Shown here: piece by piece, positions 34,973 through 43,633 of the stretch
Layout: each line of letters begins with the position of its first letter
How positions within the stretch are numbered: position 1 is the first letter of the stretch
The notes under the pieces: model-generated
The model's database searches: none
Seen by the model: only the letters and a program-made list of their open reading frames with translations
What the model was told of the DNA's origin: nothing
Translations under genes and position numbers: made by a program
Assembly: GCA_945868085.1 (NCBI GenBank)
Contig: CAMBKF010000004.1
Location: forward strand, 1 to 64,000
Direction: 5' to 3'
Source of the DNA: an uncultured Oscillibacter sp.
GTDB lineage: Bacteria > Bacillota > Clostridia > Oscillospirales > Oscillospiraceae
Length of the DNA stretch: 64,000 bases

Positions 34973-35179
34973 TTAGGGAGTGGTTTCGTTATTCTTGCGC
35001 TTCTTTTTGAAATAGGCGCGGAGCAGCTTGCCGTACTCGATGGCGGCCAGGAGAAGGAAAATGCCGATAAAAAAGTATTCCATAAAAAACCAGGCGTAAA
35101 AATGATCCAGAATACGAGCGCATTGCAAGGCCGTGTAAATACCCGCGGCACAGAGGAGCAGCTTGTCGGCTAATCTCAT
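34973..35179 (-). CDS. small two-helix membrane protein
   Basis: 68 residues with two hydrophobic segments (KLLLCAAGIYTALQC and FFMEYFFIGIFLLLAAIEYGKLL) and a basic tail (KKKRKNNE). AAGGAGATCCCT precedes ATG, which supports it as a real gene. It is upstream of the previous membrane protein in the same orientation. Function unknown. Confidence 0.6.
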   Translation of the reverse strand: MRLADKLLLCAAGIYTALQCARILDHFYAWFFMEYFFIGIFLLLAAIEYGKLLRAYFKKKRKNNETTP

Positions 35180-35285
35180 AGGGATCTCCTTTCATGTAAC
35201 AATAGGTGTGTATATTCATTCAGGGTGACGGGACGGCACGGCACGTCACCCAGCTGTACGGATGATGGGATCGGGGCGGAGTTTT

Positions 35286-35762
35286 TTATTTTTGGCAATT
35301 TTCTCCCGTATCATCGCGCCTTGCATCGCCGTGTTTTCCCAGTAAATACACAGCAAGGAAGCCAATGGACGCGCCTGCAAAGTTCAGGATCACATCGTCC
35401 ACATCACAGGTGCCGATATGGAATACGTATTGGGTCAGTTCTATGAAAATGCTCAACAGCAAAGGGGCCCAAAGAAACCGCTTATATGTTTTCATTTTTT
35501 CGGCAGCAAGCGGGAGCAGCACCCCTAAGGGCACAAGCATCAATAGGTTCAGCACATTATACCTGAGCATATGCCGCACCGATGCCGCGTCCCCTACTGT
35601 GCCCTCTTTCACCACATCCCCGATCATGGTGCGAAACGGCACAAAATTCGCGCCGTAGTTATAGCTGGGCGTTCGGTAATTGCCAATCGTATACCACAGC
35701 AGTATAAGCAGGTATAGGATCAGTGCAAGGATCAGGACGATTTTTTTCATTTTCTTTGCCAT
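35286..35762 (-). CDS. VanZ-family membrane protein
   Basis: 158 residues with four or five hydrophobic segments. The VanZ signature is visible: NFVPFRTMI, YNVLNLLMLVPLGVLLPLA, and SIFIELTQYVFHIGTCDVDDVILNFAGASIGF. VanZ lends low-level teicoplanin resistance in one setting, but most homologues have unknown roles at the cell envelope. The nearest upstream gene on the strand is the DUF4367 protein, 108 bp away. Confidence 0.85.
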   Translation of the reverse strand: MAKKMKKIVLILALILYLLILLWYTIGNYRTPSYNYGANFVPFRTMIGDVVKEGTVGDAASVRHMLRYNVLNLLMLVPLGVLLPLAAEKMKTYKRFLWAPLLLSIFIELTQYVFHIGTCDVDDVILNFAGASIGFLAVYLLGKHGDARRDDTGENCQK

Positions 35763-35870
35763 GGCGGTTGCTCCCTCTGTAAAATATAGACCGGGTCCGG
35801 ACTTGACTGCGCGGGTCTGTATATATAACGGAGAAAGAGGTCGATTTTGGACACTAATTTTTGAAATTTT

Positions 35871-36581
35871 TTATTTTGTAGAATTTGACGAAATTATGCC
35901 CTTGGCTATGTGCAACATTTCCTGCTCCGATATATTTCCTTCTATAATAAATACTACAGCCGCATTCTCATCAACCCAAACCAATGACGAACTCCCACTG
36001 ATCTCGTCCGGTAGATAAAATTTGCCCTGATTGCCATTTATATCATGAATTGTCGGTTCCTCAGTACTGTGTTGTGTGATAGTCATAGCTGAATCTTTCA
36101 TGAAATTGCAGTTAATGTAAAACACCTGTCCTGTTTCTGCGTTTTCATAATAGTAATAGTCAAAACCAAATTCATCGGAATGGTCTCTATCAACAAGGGT
36201 AGAGCCATCTGGTATCCAGGTAGGCTCATATCCGCTGAATACCCCCTCTATATTGCCGCCGTCCAAATGATGCACGATTATCTTATCAACGACTTCCTTG
36301 GTCCACTGGAACAGCTTTTCACGGGCGTGGACATCCACGCTCAGCCAGGTCGCAGCACTGAGGAACACCACCAGGAACACCACGGCCACGCGCTGCCACA
36401 TGCGTTGGGCTGCCGCTCTGCGGCGGCGTTTTTGGAGGAGGACGTCTATTTTCTTCAGGAACAGCTCCGAAAACGCATGTTGGCAGGACGACGGGGCGGG
36501 GAGGGACGAGAGCAGAGACTCCGCCGTCTGCGTCGCCGCGGCCTGCAGCGCCGCGTCATCAAAATACGGTTGCTTTCCCAT
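35871..36581 (-). CDS. DUF4367 protein, probable anti-sigma partner
   Basis: 236 residues. A cytoplasmic N-terminus (about 60-65 residues) is followed by a membrane segment (MWQRVAVVFLVVFLSAATWLSV) and an extracytoplasmic DUF4367 domain (FSGYEPTWIPDGSTLVD ... LVWVDENAAVVFIIEGN). I chose ATG 36581 because AGGAGG lies 9 nt upstream. It overlaps the end of the sigma-factor gene by 23 bp, a typical sigma/anti-sigma arrangement. It may hold the sigma factor at the membrane until an envelope signal arrives. Confidence 0.75.
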   Translation of the reverse strand: MGKQPYFDDAALQAAATQTAESLLSSLPAPSSCQHAFSELFLKKIDVLLQKRRRRAAAQRMWQRVAVVFLVVFLSAATWLSVDVHAREKLFQWTKEVVDKIIVHHLDGGNIEGVFSGYEPTWIPDGSTLVDRDHSDEFGFDYYYYENAETGQVFYINCNFMKDSAMTITQHSTEEPTIHDINGNQGKFYLPDEISGSSSLVWVDENAAVVFIIEGNISEQEMLHIAKGIISSNSTK

Positions 36582-37098
36582 GGGGTTCATCCTCCTGTTC
36601 CAGTTTTTTGCGCAGAGCCGCCTTGGCCCGGGTGAGCAGCTTCTGCACCGCGCCGGGCTTTCTGCCCAGCATGGGGGCCATCTCCCGGACGGTATAGCCG
36701 TGGTAATACCGCAGGAGCAGCACCTCCCGATAGGCAGCCGGCAGCCGGGACATGGCATCCGCCAGGCCGCCATCCCCCGGGAGGGGCAGCTCCACGCCAT
36801 AGGTGCGCTCCTCAAACGCCTCTGGACTGAGCCGGGAACGGCTGCGGAGTATGTCGATGGCTTTGCGCTCTGTTATGATAACGACGTAGGAACGGGTTTT
36901 TGGACACCTGACTTCAGAAATTTTTTTCAAATTTTCTATTATGGACACAAATGCCTGGTGGACCGCGTCCTCCGCGTCCGCCTCGCCGGGCAAAATGCGC
37001 CGGGCTACATAGAACATCAGCCCCCGGTAGAGGGTGTAGAGCTGCTCGAATTTATCCTTGTCCGAGGGGGATGGGAGCATCTGCAGATAGATCATCAC
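36559..37098 (-). CDS. ECF-type sigma-70 family factor
   Basis: 179 residues. Region 2 is at about 10-80 (FEQLYTLYRGLMFYVARRILPGEADAEDAVHQAFVSIIENLKKI) and region 4 at about 115-168 (LPAAYREVLLLRYYHGYTVREMAPMLGRKPGAVQKLLTRAKAALRKKL). It directs RNA polymerase to a small regulon. Translation is coupled to the downstream DUF4367 gene. A possible promoter (TTTCCA, 17 bp, TATACT) lies at 37123-37151 on the minus strand. Confidence 0.92.
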   Translation of the reverse strand: MMIYLQMLPSPSDKDKFEQLYTLYRGLMFYVARRILPGEADAEDAVHQAFVSIIENLKKISEVRCPKTRSYVVIITERKAIDILRSRSRLSPEAFEERTYGVELPLPGDGGLADAMSRLPAAYREVLLLRYYHGYTVREMAPMLGRKPGAVQKLLTRAKAALRKKLEQEDEPHGKATVF

Positions 37099-37280
37099 GA
37101 AATATCACCGCCTGTGTGGCTCAGTATACCATAAGCGGCAGGGGGTGGAAACAGTTTTCCGGCATCTGTAACCGATTTGTATATTTTTTACGCGCAGAAG
37201 CGGGAATTTTGTCATTTTTGCATAATTTATGCAGCAAAAAACCGCCCCGGTGGGGGCGGTATGGGGCAGGGATATTACGG

Positions 37281-37620
37281 ATTGCCACACCAGTGACGTC
37301 GGTCACTGGCTCGCAATGACAGGGGTTTGCGGGGAGTGCGGAGCACGGCGGCACACATGGGTGCCGCCCTACAGGGTATTCTGTAGGGCGGGGGTGCGCA
37401 AACGGGCGGGGTAGAACCCCGCCCCTACGGGGAGCATGGGGACTTGTGCAAGCCCGGCTCGGGCCGTCGGGGACGCCGGCCCCTACGGCTGGAAACAAGG
37501 AGTGCAGTGCAAGCGGGCCGATGTGGGGAGCGAACTGAGCGCCGCCAGTGGCGGATACAGCGAAGTGAGCGAGTGGCCGCGGTCAAAATTTCCAGCGTCC
37601 GCCGTAAGGCAGCGTAGAAA
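37281..37620. repeat. cluster of intergenic palindromic repeats
   Basis: The 580-bp gap 37099-37682 holds no gene. It contains a REP-like palindrome (37281-37316, ATTGC ... CCAGTGAC/GTCACTGG ... GCAAT), CCCTACAG/CTGTAGGG (37369-37390), GGGCGGGG/CCCCGCCC and an AAAATTTC/GAAATTTT pair near 37586-37616. Such GC-rich hairpins are typical interspersed repeats. Confidence 0.65.
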
Positions 37621-37682
37621 TTTTGGGCACCGCAACAGGGCCATCGGCCCCTATGGGGAGAGTGAAAATGCAGCCTGGCGGG

Positions 37683-38132
37683 TCAGGGGGTTTGGCTGCG
37701 CCAATACTTCAGCTTGGGCAGCTTTTCGTTCATATAGGCGCGCATCTGGTCCGGGGTGCAGGCATCCCCGGTAAAGTGCTCCACGCAGAAATCCACCAGG
37801 TCCTCCATGCGGGTATAGGTGAATTTGCCGTCCGCGTAGCACCACTTGCAGTAATCCTCGTTGAACGTGCCGTCCTTTTCCCGGCTGGTGGTGCCATCCT
37901 CCAGCGGCATCCCGCAGCACTGGCAGACCAGCGTCTGCGGCGCGCCCAGAAGCGTATTGATGGACACGTCAAACAGGGTGGACAGCAGCTTCAGGGTGTC
38001 TATCCCCGGGACGGTGTCGCCGGTCTCCCATCGGGACACGGCCTGGCGGGTGACATGGACCTTCTCGGCCAGCTCCTCCTGGGAAAGCCCCGCCTTGCTG
38101 CGGAGGGTATGGATGATCTCTTGGGTCGTCAT
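37683..38132 (-). CDS. XRE-family regulator with C-terminal zinc ribbon
   Basis: 149 residues. The N-terminal HTH (LRSKAGLSQEELAEKVHVTRQAVSRWETGDTVPGIDTLKLLSTLFDVSI) is joined to a putative zinc-ribbon (zf_ribbon_2-like) domain with CQCCGMPL and YCKWCYADGKFTY. I chose ATG 38132 (AAAGGGGCTGAAATT upstream). This combination is common in Firmicutes as a small transcription regulator; target unknown. The frame upstream to 38288 is non-coding. Confidence 0.88.
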   Translation of the reverse strand: MTTQEIIHTLRSKAGLSQEELAEKVHVTRQAVSRWETGDTVPGIDTLKLLSTLFDVSINTLLGAPQTLVCQCCGMPLEDGTTSREKDGTFNEDYCKWCYADGKFTYTRMEDLVDFCVEHFTGDACTPDQMRAYMNEKLPKLKYWRSQTP

Positions 38133-38215
38133 AATTTCAGCCCCTTTCTTTTTGTCCATTTTACCACACGGCGCGCCCCGGGGCAAGCAACCCGCTGTTG
38201 CGGAGCGGAAAGAAA

Positions 38216-38245
38216 GCGGCACACACCTCGGGGGTGTGTGCCGCC
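38216..38245 (-). terminator. terminator of the mgtC pair
   Basis: Stem GCGGCACACACC / GGTGTGTGCCGC with a 6-nt loop and TTTCTTT on the minus strand, just after the leftward gene at 38272. Confidence 0.85.
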
Positions 38246-38271
38246 TTGGGCGGATAGGGCCGGGAAAACCC

Positions 38272-38967
38272 TCAGATCTCCTCCACATTCAGGACGCCCT
38301 CTGTGGCGCAGATGTCGGAGAGGATCGTCCCGGCGCTGTTTTTCCGGTTCAGACGCAGGGTGAAAAGCGCGCAGGCCGCGGCGTTTCCCTCCCGGTCCGG
38401 CTGGTGGGTGATCTCCATGCCGGAGACCTTCACCTGCTTCTCCCGGTAAAGCTGCAGGACACGGTCCAGGGCATGGCGGTCCGTATACTCCACAAAGAGA
38501 TTGATCTCCGGGGCGTTGGCCATGATATGGTACTCCAGCTTGGAAAACAGAAGCTCCGCCAGCAGGATCAGGACCGTGGTCAGCAGGGCGCCCTCATAAA
38601 AGCCCGCGCCGATGGCCAGGCCCACGATGGCCACCGTCCACAGGCCCGCCGCCGTGGTCAGGCCCTTGACCCGCTGGCGGCGGGTGACGATGATGGTACC
38701 GGCGCCGATGAAGCCCATGCCGGCCACGACACCCGCCCCCAGGCGGGTGGTATCCAGGTAGTAATGCATGTAGACCAGCCAGTATTCGCTGATCAGGGTG
38801 GTCATGGCGCCGCCCAGGCAAATGAGGATATGGGTGCGGAAACCGGCGCTGCGGCGCTTGAATTCCCGCTCCAGGCCCACGATGCCGCCGCACAGCGTGC
38901 TCAGCACCAGGCGAAGGGCTATGGAGGCCAGCGTGATCTCCCGCAGCCCGTCAAATAAAGTCAGCAT
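38272..38967 (-). CDS. MgtC/SapB-family membrane protein (copy 1)
   Basis: 231 residues. Four hydrophobic segments form the MgtC N-terminal domain, with the signature ALRLVLSTLCGGIVGLEREFKRRSAGFRTHILICLGGAMTTLIS and GMGFIGAGTIIVT, followed by an ACT-like soluble C-terminus. MgtC proteins modulate virulence-related Mg2+ or ATP-synthase control in pathogens; in this gut organism the role is unknown. It is 19 bp downstream of a second, related gene. GGGAGGGAG precedes the start. Confidence 0.9.
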   Translation of the reverse strand: MLTLFDGLREITLASIALRLVLSTLCGGIVGLEREFKRRSAGFRTHILICLGGAMTTLISEYWLVYMHYYLDTTRLGAGVVAGMGFIGAGTIIVTRRQRVKGLTTAAGLWTVAIVGLAIGAGFYEGALLTTVLILLAELLFSKLEYHIMANAPEINLFVEYTDRHALDRVLQLYREKQVKVSGMEITHQPDREGNAAACALFTLRLNRKNSAGTILSDICATEGVLNVEEI

Positions 38968-38986
38968 ATGGTTCTCCCTCCCTCTG

Positions 38987-39712
38987 TCAAATCTCGTCGA
39001 TCATGGTCACGCCCGTGACCTCGGACAGCGCCGCCAGGATCTGCGGGTGGGGCTGATGGGGCCGGAGCCGCACACTGAGCACCGCGCTGGGATAGCGGCG
39101 GTCCTCCCCGTTGGCCCGGTCGATCTCCACGCTGTAGACCTGGACGCCCAGGGCCTTGACCTGGCCCAGGAGCTCCCCCATGCTCTCCAGTGAGCGGAGC
39201 TCAATATAGATATTCATGTTGCGGGCGTTCTCGACGAGATAGGCCTCCACCGCCGGCAGGAAGTGGATGCAGAAGAACATCAGCGCAAAGGCGATGACCA
39301 CGCACTCATAAAAGCCCGCGCCGATGGCGATGCCCATACAGGCGGACGCCCAGAGGCCGGCGGCAGTGGTGAGGCCCTTGACCTCCTTGCGGCCGGTGAC
39401 GATGATGGTACCGGCGGCCAGGAAGCCGATGCCGCTGAAGACCTTCTCACCGAAGCGGCTCATGTCGATCTGCCGGGCGCTCAGGGACGCGTATTCCAGC
39501 CACACCGTGTTCATCATGACGTGCAGGTATTGGCTCAGGACGCTGGTCATGGCCGCGCCCAGGCACACGAGCATATAGGTGCGAAAGCCCGCCGCCCGGC
39601 GCTTGCGCCCGCGCTCCAGACCGATGAGGCCGCCGAACAGCATGGCCAGCAGCAGCCGCAGCAGCAGCGACAGGGGCGTAAGCGCCCGCAGGGGATCCAA
39701 AGCAGAAATCAT
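38987..39712 (-). CDS. MgtC/SapB-family membrane protein (copy 2)
   Basis: 241 residues, a clear paralogue of the neighbouring gene: LLLRLLLAMLFGGLIGLERGRKRRAAGFRTYMLVCLGAAMTSVLS and GIGFLAAGTIIVTG, then an ACT-like domain. I chose ATG 39712 because GGAGGGAGGTACCCCT precedes it. The tandem pair (this gene first) forms an operon and may make a hetero-oligomer. No Mg2+ leader or riboswitch is seen upstream. Confidence 0.9.
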   Translation of the reverse strand: MISALDPLRALTPLSLLLRLLLAMLFGGLIGLERGRKRRAAGFRTYMLVCLGAAMTSVLSQYLHVMMNTVWLEYASLSARQIDMSRFGEKVFSGIGFLAAGTIIVTGRKEVKGLTTAAGLWASACMGIAIGAGFYECVVIAFALMFFCIHFLPAVEAYLVENARNMNIYIELRSLESMGELLGQVKALGVQVYSVEIDRANGEDRRYPSAVLSVRLRPHQPHPQILAALSEVTGVTMIDEI

Positions 39713-39761
39713 AGGGGTACCTCCCTCCTTCTGAAAGCAAATGGCGAATGGGTAAAACGGA

Positions 39762-39795
39762 AGGAAGCCGGAACGCACTGCTTCCCGGCTTCCTT
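39762..39795 (-). terminator. terminator after the phosphohexomutase gene
   Basis: Stem AGGAAGCCGG / CCGGCTTCCT, followed on the minus strand by TCCGTTTTACC. Confidence 0.8.
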
Positions 39796-39823
39796 ATACT
39801 GCGTATGGGGAAATGCTGCGGAG

Positions 39824-41362
39824 TTAATAGTGAGCGAGACCCTTTTCAACATATCGGTCCGCAATGGCGATGATGACATCGTTCATCTTCTTGCAGAGCG
39901 CGGGATCGGAGGCAACGACCTCCCAACGGGTCATGGCATCCTCCGACCGGGAAATGCGCTGGGCCACCTGGCACCACTCCTGGGGGAACCGGGTATCGGC
40001 GGTGAAGACGGTGGGGAGGTTGAAGCGCATGACGGCAGCGTCCAGGTCGGAGCCGTCGGCCATCTCCTTGATGACCGTGGCTCCCCGGGCGCGCATTTCG
40101 TTTTCTACGTCGGCGATGATGTGGACCATCTCGTCATACACGTTGAAATACAGGGGCCACTCCCGGTAGCGGTAGATGCCCTTTTGCAGCTCGTAGATCC
40201 GCCGGTAGCCCTGGGGATTCTCCTTGAGCGCTCTGGCGGTGAGCAGGGCGAAGAACAGGGAGTTCTCCGTGGCGGCAAAGCCCTTGGACAGGTCCTCCGG
40301 GTCGAAGGGGAAGTTCATGTAATAGTGGGAGGACTCCTCCTCGGACACGATGTAGCCCTCCTGCTGGTACTCCCGGAGCTTTTCCTTGATGAAGGAATGG
40401 CCGTTGCGGATGATGTGCTGCTCGATGCCCGCCCGGGAGATCTCGATCAGCGCCAGGGGGATGGCCTTGACGTCCACAAACGCCTTGAAGGGATAGTTCT
40501 CGCCGAAATAGGGCTTGAAGATCTCCTTGATATAGGGGATCAGCAGGGAGATATTCAGGCCGGGGATCACCTGCTGCCCATCGGGGTACATGAGGTCCAT
40601 CCGGTCGCCGTCGCCATCGAAGCAGTAGCCGATGTCATAGCTGCCTTCGGCCACCTTCTTGCGGGCGGGGGCAATGGACGGCTCCTCCACGGGGTTGGGG
40701 TTGCCGTAGGGGAAGAACCCATCGGGAACCACATGGCTGAGGGTATACGTCGCGCCGGCACGATCCATGGCCAGGGCAAAGTCCGCGCCGGAGGAGCCGG
40801 CCAGGAACTCGCCGAAAACGCGCATTCCACGCAGGTCGCCGGGCTTGACCCCCGCAAGGCGCATGGAGTAGTCCACATAGTCGCTCTGATACTGGGCCAC
40901 ATGGACTCCCGCAGGTGTGCCGGCGGGATAGGGCGCATCGGCCACATAGTTCTTGCGGACCTGCTCCAGGCCGCCGTCGGGGCCGCAGCCCATGGCAATG
41001 GGCGTCACGTCCGGGCCCACCAGCTTGAAGCCGATATAGTCGCTGGGGTTGTGGCTGGCGGTGATCATCATACCGCCGCCGTCCCGATCGCGCATGCAGG
41101 AGTAATAGAACTGACAGGTGGAGATCTGGACGGGGTTAAAGAACACCTCCAGGCCGTAGCGGGGGAAGATCTCCACCGCCATATCCAGAAGCTTTGCGCC
41201 GTAGAGCCGGGCATCCCGGGCAATATAGATGCGGCTGACCCGGACGGAATCCCTGTAATAGAGGGCGATTGCTTTGAGCAAGCGTTCCGAATCCGCGTCG
41301 GACAGGCGCTCGTGCCGGGTGCGGATGTCATACAGCTTGAACATATCGAGGTTAGAAGTCAT
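39824..41362 (-). CDS. phosphohexomutase (phosphomannomutase/phosphoglucomutase family)
   Basis: 512 residues of the alpha-D-phosphohexomutase superfamily. The phosphoserine loop TASHNP has S103; the Mg2+ loop is DGDGDR (249-254); the sugar-binding loop is SEEESSH. It interconverts 6-phospho- and 1-phospho-sugars. Its substrate is uncertain, and the gene lies at the end of a leftward unit after the TctABC and MBL genes rather than with sugar-nucleotide genes. The start lies 14 bp downstream of the MBL gene's end. Possibly it serves a sugar related to the imported substrate. Confidence 0.88.
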   Translation of the reverse strand: MTSNLDMFKLYDIRTRHERLSDADSERLLKAIALYYRDSVRVSRIYIARDARLYGAKLLDMAVEIFPRYGLEVFFNPVQISTCQFYYSCMRDRDGGGMMITASHNPSDYIGFKLVGPDVTPIAMGCGPDGGLEQVRKNYVADAPYPAGTPAGVHVAQYQSDYVDYSMRLAGVKPGDLRGMRVFGEFLAGSSGADFALAMDRAGATYTLSHVVPDGFFPYGNPNPVEEPSIAPARKKVAEGSYDIGYCFDGDGDRMDLMYPDGQQVIPGLNISLLIPYIKEIFKPYFGENYPFKAFVDVKAIPLALIEISRAGIEQHIIRNGHSFIKEKLREYQQEGYIVSEEESSHYYMNFPFDPEDLSKGFAATENSLFFALLTARALKENPQGYRRIYELQKGIYRYREWPLYFNVYDEMVHIIADVENEMRARGATVIKEMADGSDLDAAVMRFNLPTVFTADTRFPQEWCQVAQRISRSEDAMTRWEVVASDPALCKKMNDVIIAIADRYVEKGLAHY

Positions 41363-41375
41363 GGTGCATATCTCC

Positions 41376-42110
41376 TTACAGTGTATATTCCGTCAGTATC
41401 CCGGGCAAATGGGCGGCGGGGAAAAGGGAGCGGGCCTCGCTGAGCAGGGCCTGCTTGGCGGCGGTGCCCCGGGGCAGGTGGCACAGGTACAGCTGCCCTG
41501 CCCCCAGGGCGGCGGCAAGACGCCCGGCGTCCGCGGCGCTGGAATGGCCCTTCTGAATGAGCGTCTGCTCATTGCTCTCCAGGCCGGAGGCCTCATGGAT
41601 GAGGACCTGCGCACCGGACATGAACTCCGGTGCGGCGGGAATGGGGCGGCTGTCGCCGGTGTAGACGAGCTTGCGGCCGCCCTCCTCCACGATCACGCCC
41701 ACGGAGATGGGGGTGTGATCGGTCTTGAAGGTCTGAAAGTGCATCCCGCCCACGGTGAATTGCTCCTCGTGGGAGAGGACAATAGCAAATATATTTTTCT
41801 TGCTGCGGATGCTGAACAGGTCGATCATGCCGTTGACAAACGGATCCAGGCCCGCCGGCAGGTAAATGGTCAGGGGCCGGGTGCGCCCCGTGAGCCAGAG
41901 CTGATGCAGCAGGGACGGCAGGGCGTAGATATGGTCGATATGCTCATGGGTGAGGAGGACTGCGTCGATATCCGCGTCCACAACGCTGGAGATATTGCAG
42001 GCCAGGTCGATGCAGAGGCTCCCGGCGCCATCGGTGAACAGGATCGAGGTGTTGCCGCAGTCGGCATCCTGGCAGGAGCCATTGGCACCCAAAAATTTAA
42101 ACTTTAGCAT
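41376..42110 (-). CDS. MBL-fold metallo-hydrolase
   Basis: 244 residues. The metal motif HEHIDH (H55, H57, D59, H60) follows LGANGSCQDADCGNTSILF; further metal-site motifs are TGDSRPIP and CHLP. The layout resembles RNase Z-like or phosphodiesterase-type members, but substrate is unknown. Its start overlaps the end of tctA by 14 bp, so it is translationally linked to the transporter. It may hydrolyse an imported compound or a nucleotide messenger; this is not shown by the sequence. Confidence 0.8.
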   Translation of the reverse strand: MLKFKFLGANGSCQDADCGNTSILFTDGAGSLCIDLACNISSVVDADIDAVLLTHEHIDHIYALPSLLHQLWLTGRTRPLTIYLPAGLDPFVNGMIDLFSIRSKKNIFAIVLSHEEQFTVGGMHFQTFKTDHTPISVGVIVEEGGRKLVYTGDSRPIPAAPEFMSGAQVLIHEASGLESNEQTLIQKGHSSAADAGRLAAALGAGQLYLCHLPRGTAAKQALLSEARSLFPAAHLPGILTEYTL

Positions 42111-43623
42111 TTTCCGTCTTCTTTCTCTTGATCACAGTGGAAACGACAATGACTACGGACAGGGCAATGAACAGCCAGCAGATGGGAGAGGTATAGAACC
42201 GGGAGAGGGTGCCGGCACCCAGCTTCATGCCGCGGCGGAACTGCTCTTCAAACATGCCGCCCAGGATCAGGCCCAGGACGATAGGTGCGATGGGGTACTC
42301 ATTCTTCTTGGCAATATAACCCACCAGGCCCATGAACAGGGCTGTGCCCACATAGTAGATGCCCTTGGACACGGAGGAGCCTGCCAGCGCATAGGGGCCC
42401 ACAAAGGACAGCACCAGCACGATGGGCATCAGGACCCGCTGGGAGATCAGCAGGATCTTGGGATACAACCGCACGCCGGCCAGCTGGAACACGGCCATGA
42501 ACACATTGGCCACGCACAGCGTGATGAACAGAGAATACACCAGGGGCATATTCTGGGAGAACAGAGAATAGCCGGGGGTAACGCCGTTGATCATCAGCGC
42601 GCCGATCAGCACGGCCGTGGCAGAGTCGCCCGGGATACCGAGGCTCAGAGCCGGGATCAGGGCGCCGCCGGTGACGGCGTTATTGGCTACCTCCGGGGCG
42701 AACACACCCTCCAGGCAGCCAGTGCCGGGCTGGTCAAACTTCTTCTTATTGCGGCTGCAGATGCCGGTGGCGGCATTGCGGGCCATGAACACAGCGATAG
42801 ACGCACCGGTACCGGGGATAGCGCCGATGAGCGTACCGATGCCCAGAGAGGAGAGAATGATCTGCCACATGGAGGCAACTTTCTTAAACGGAGGAAAGAC
42901 TTTACCGATATTGGTACAAACATTGGTGTTTTGTTTTTTTCGAAGGTTAGCAAGCTCGGAGAAAACCTGGCTGACGCCATAGAGGCCGATGAGGGTGGAG
43001 GTCATGTCAAAGCCGTTGGCAAGGGGCGTCTTGCGGAAGATCTCCACAAAGGGAATGCGCAGGGTGCCGGACATGGGGTCAGGGCCCACAAAGGCAAACA
43101 CAAAGCCCAGGGCGCCCATGAGCAGGCCCTTGAGAATGCTCTTGCCGGAGACGGCGGCGATGATCACGATGCCCACCAGGGCCAGGGTGCATTTTTCGGC
43201 GGGGCCGAAGGCGAGAGTCATCTTGGCGATGAGGGGGCTGAAGAAGATCAGGAAAATCTCGGAACCCAGGCCGCCGATGAGAGAGGCGATCACGGCGCCG
43301 CCCAGGGCCTGGCCGGCCAGGCCCTTCTTGGTCATGAGCTGGCCGTCTTCCACAGTGGCGATGGCGTTGGGGTTACCGGGAATGCCCAGCAGGATGGCGG
43401 GGATGGAGGCGCCGGACACGGCGCCGCAGTAGACCGACAGCAGCAGGCCGATGCCGGTGGCGGTATCCAGCTGATAGGAAATGGGGATGACCAGGGCGAT
43501 GCCCATGGTGGCCGTGAGGCCGGGCAGCGCGCCGAGGATAATGCCGAGCACAGAACCGAAGGCGCACCACGCAAAGGTCGCCAGGTGCGCAACCAGGCCC
43601 AGGCCTAAAAGAAAATCACTCAT
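42097..43623 (-). CDS. tctA: tripartite tricarboxylate transporter, large permease TctA
   Basis: 508 residues with about 12 hydrophobic segments. Family marks: GSVLGIILGALPGLTATMGIALVIPISY near the N-terminus and PGTGASIAVFMARNAA plus FGVSQVF-like helices. TctA forms the transport pathway for carboxylated substrates, using an ion gradient. It lies 10 bp downstream of tctB and is followed by the MBL gene. The substrate may be a hexuronate or aldonate, by neighbourhood only. Confidence 0.92.
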   Translation of the reverse strand: MSDFLLGLGLVAHLATFAWCAFGSVLGIILGALPGLTATMGIALVIPISYQLDTATGIGLLLSVYCGAVSGASIPAILLGIPGNPNAIATVEDGQLMTKKGLAGQALGGAVIASLIGGLGSEIFLIFFSPLIAKMTLAFGPAEKCTLALVGIVIIAAVSGKSILKGLLMGALGFVFAFVGPDPMSGTLRIPFVEIFRKTPLANGFDMTSTLIGLYGVSQVFSELANLRKKQNTNVCTNIGKVFPPFKKVASMWQIILSSLGIGTLIGAIPGTGASIAVFMARNAATGICSRNKKKFDQPGTGCLEGVFAPEVANNAVTGGALIPALSLGIPGDSATAVLIGALMINGVTPGYSLFSQNMPLVYSLFITLCVANVFMAVFQLAGVRLYPKILLISQRVLMPIVLVLSFVGPYALAGSSVSKGIYYVGTALFMGLVGYIAKKNEYPIAPIVLGLILGGMFEEQFRRGMKLGAGTLSRFYTSPICWLFIALSVVIVVSTVIKRKKTENAKV

Positions 43624-43633
43624 ATTGTCCTCC

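Noticed and set aside
35286..35762. Part of a vancomycin-resistance cluster
   Set aside because: VanZ-type genes are common alone; no vanA/H/X-like genes are nearby.
39263..41443. 726-codon open frame on the plus strand
   Set aside because: Antisense to the phosphohexomutase and MgtC genes, both of which have clear catalytic or family motifs.
41950..43608. 552-codon open frame on the plus strand
   Set aside because: Antisense to tctA; His/Gln/Gly-rich shadow composition.
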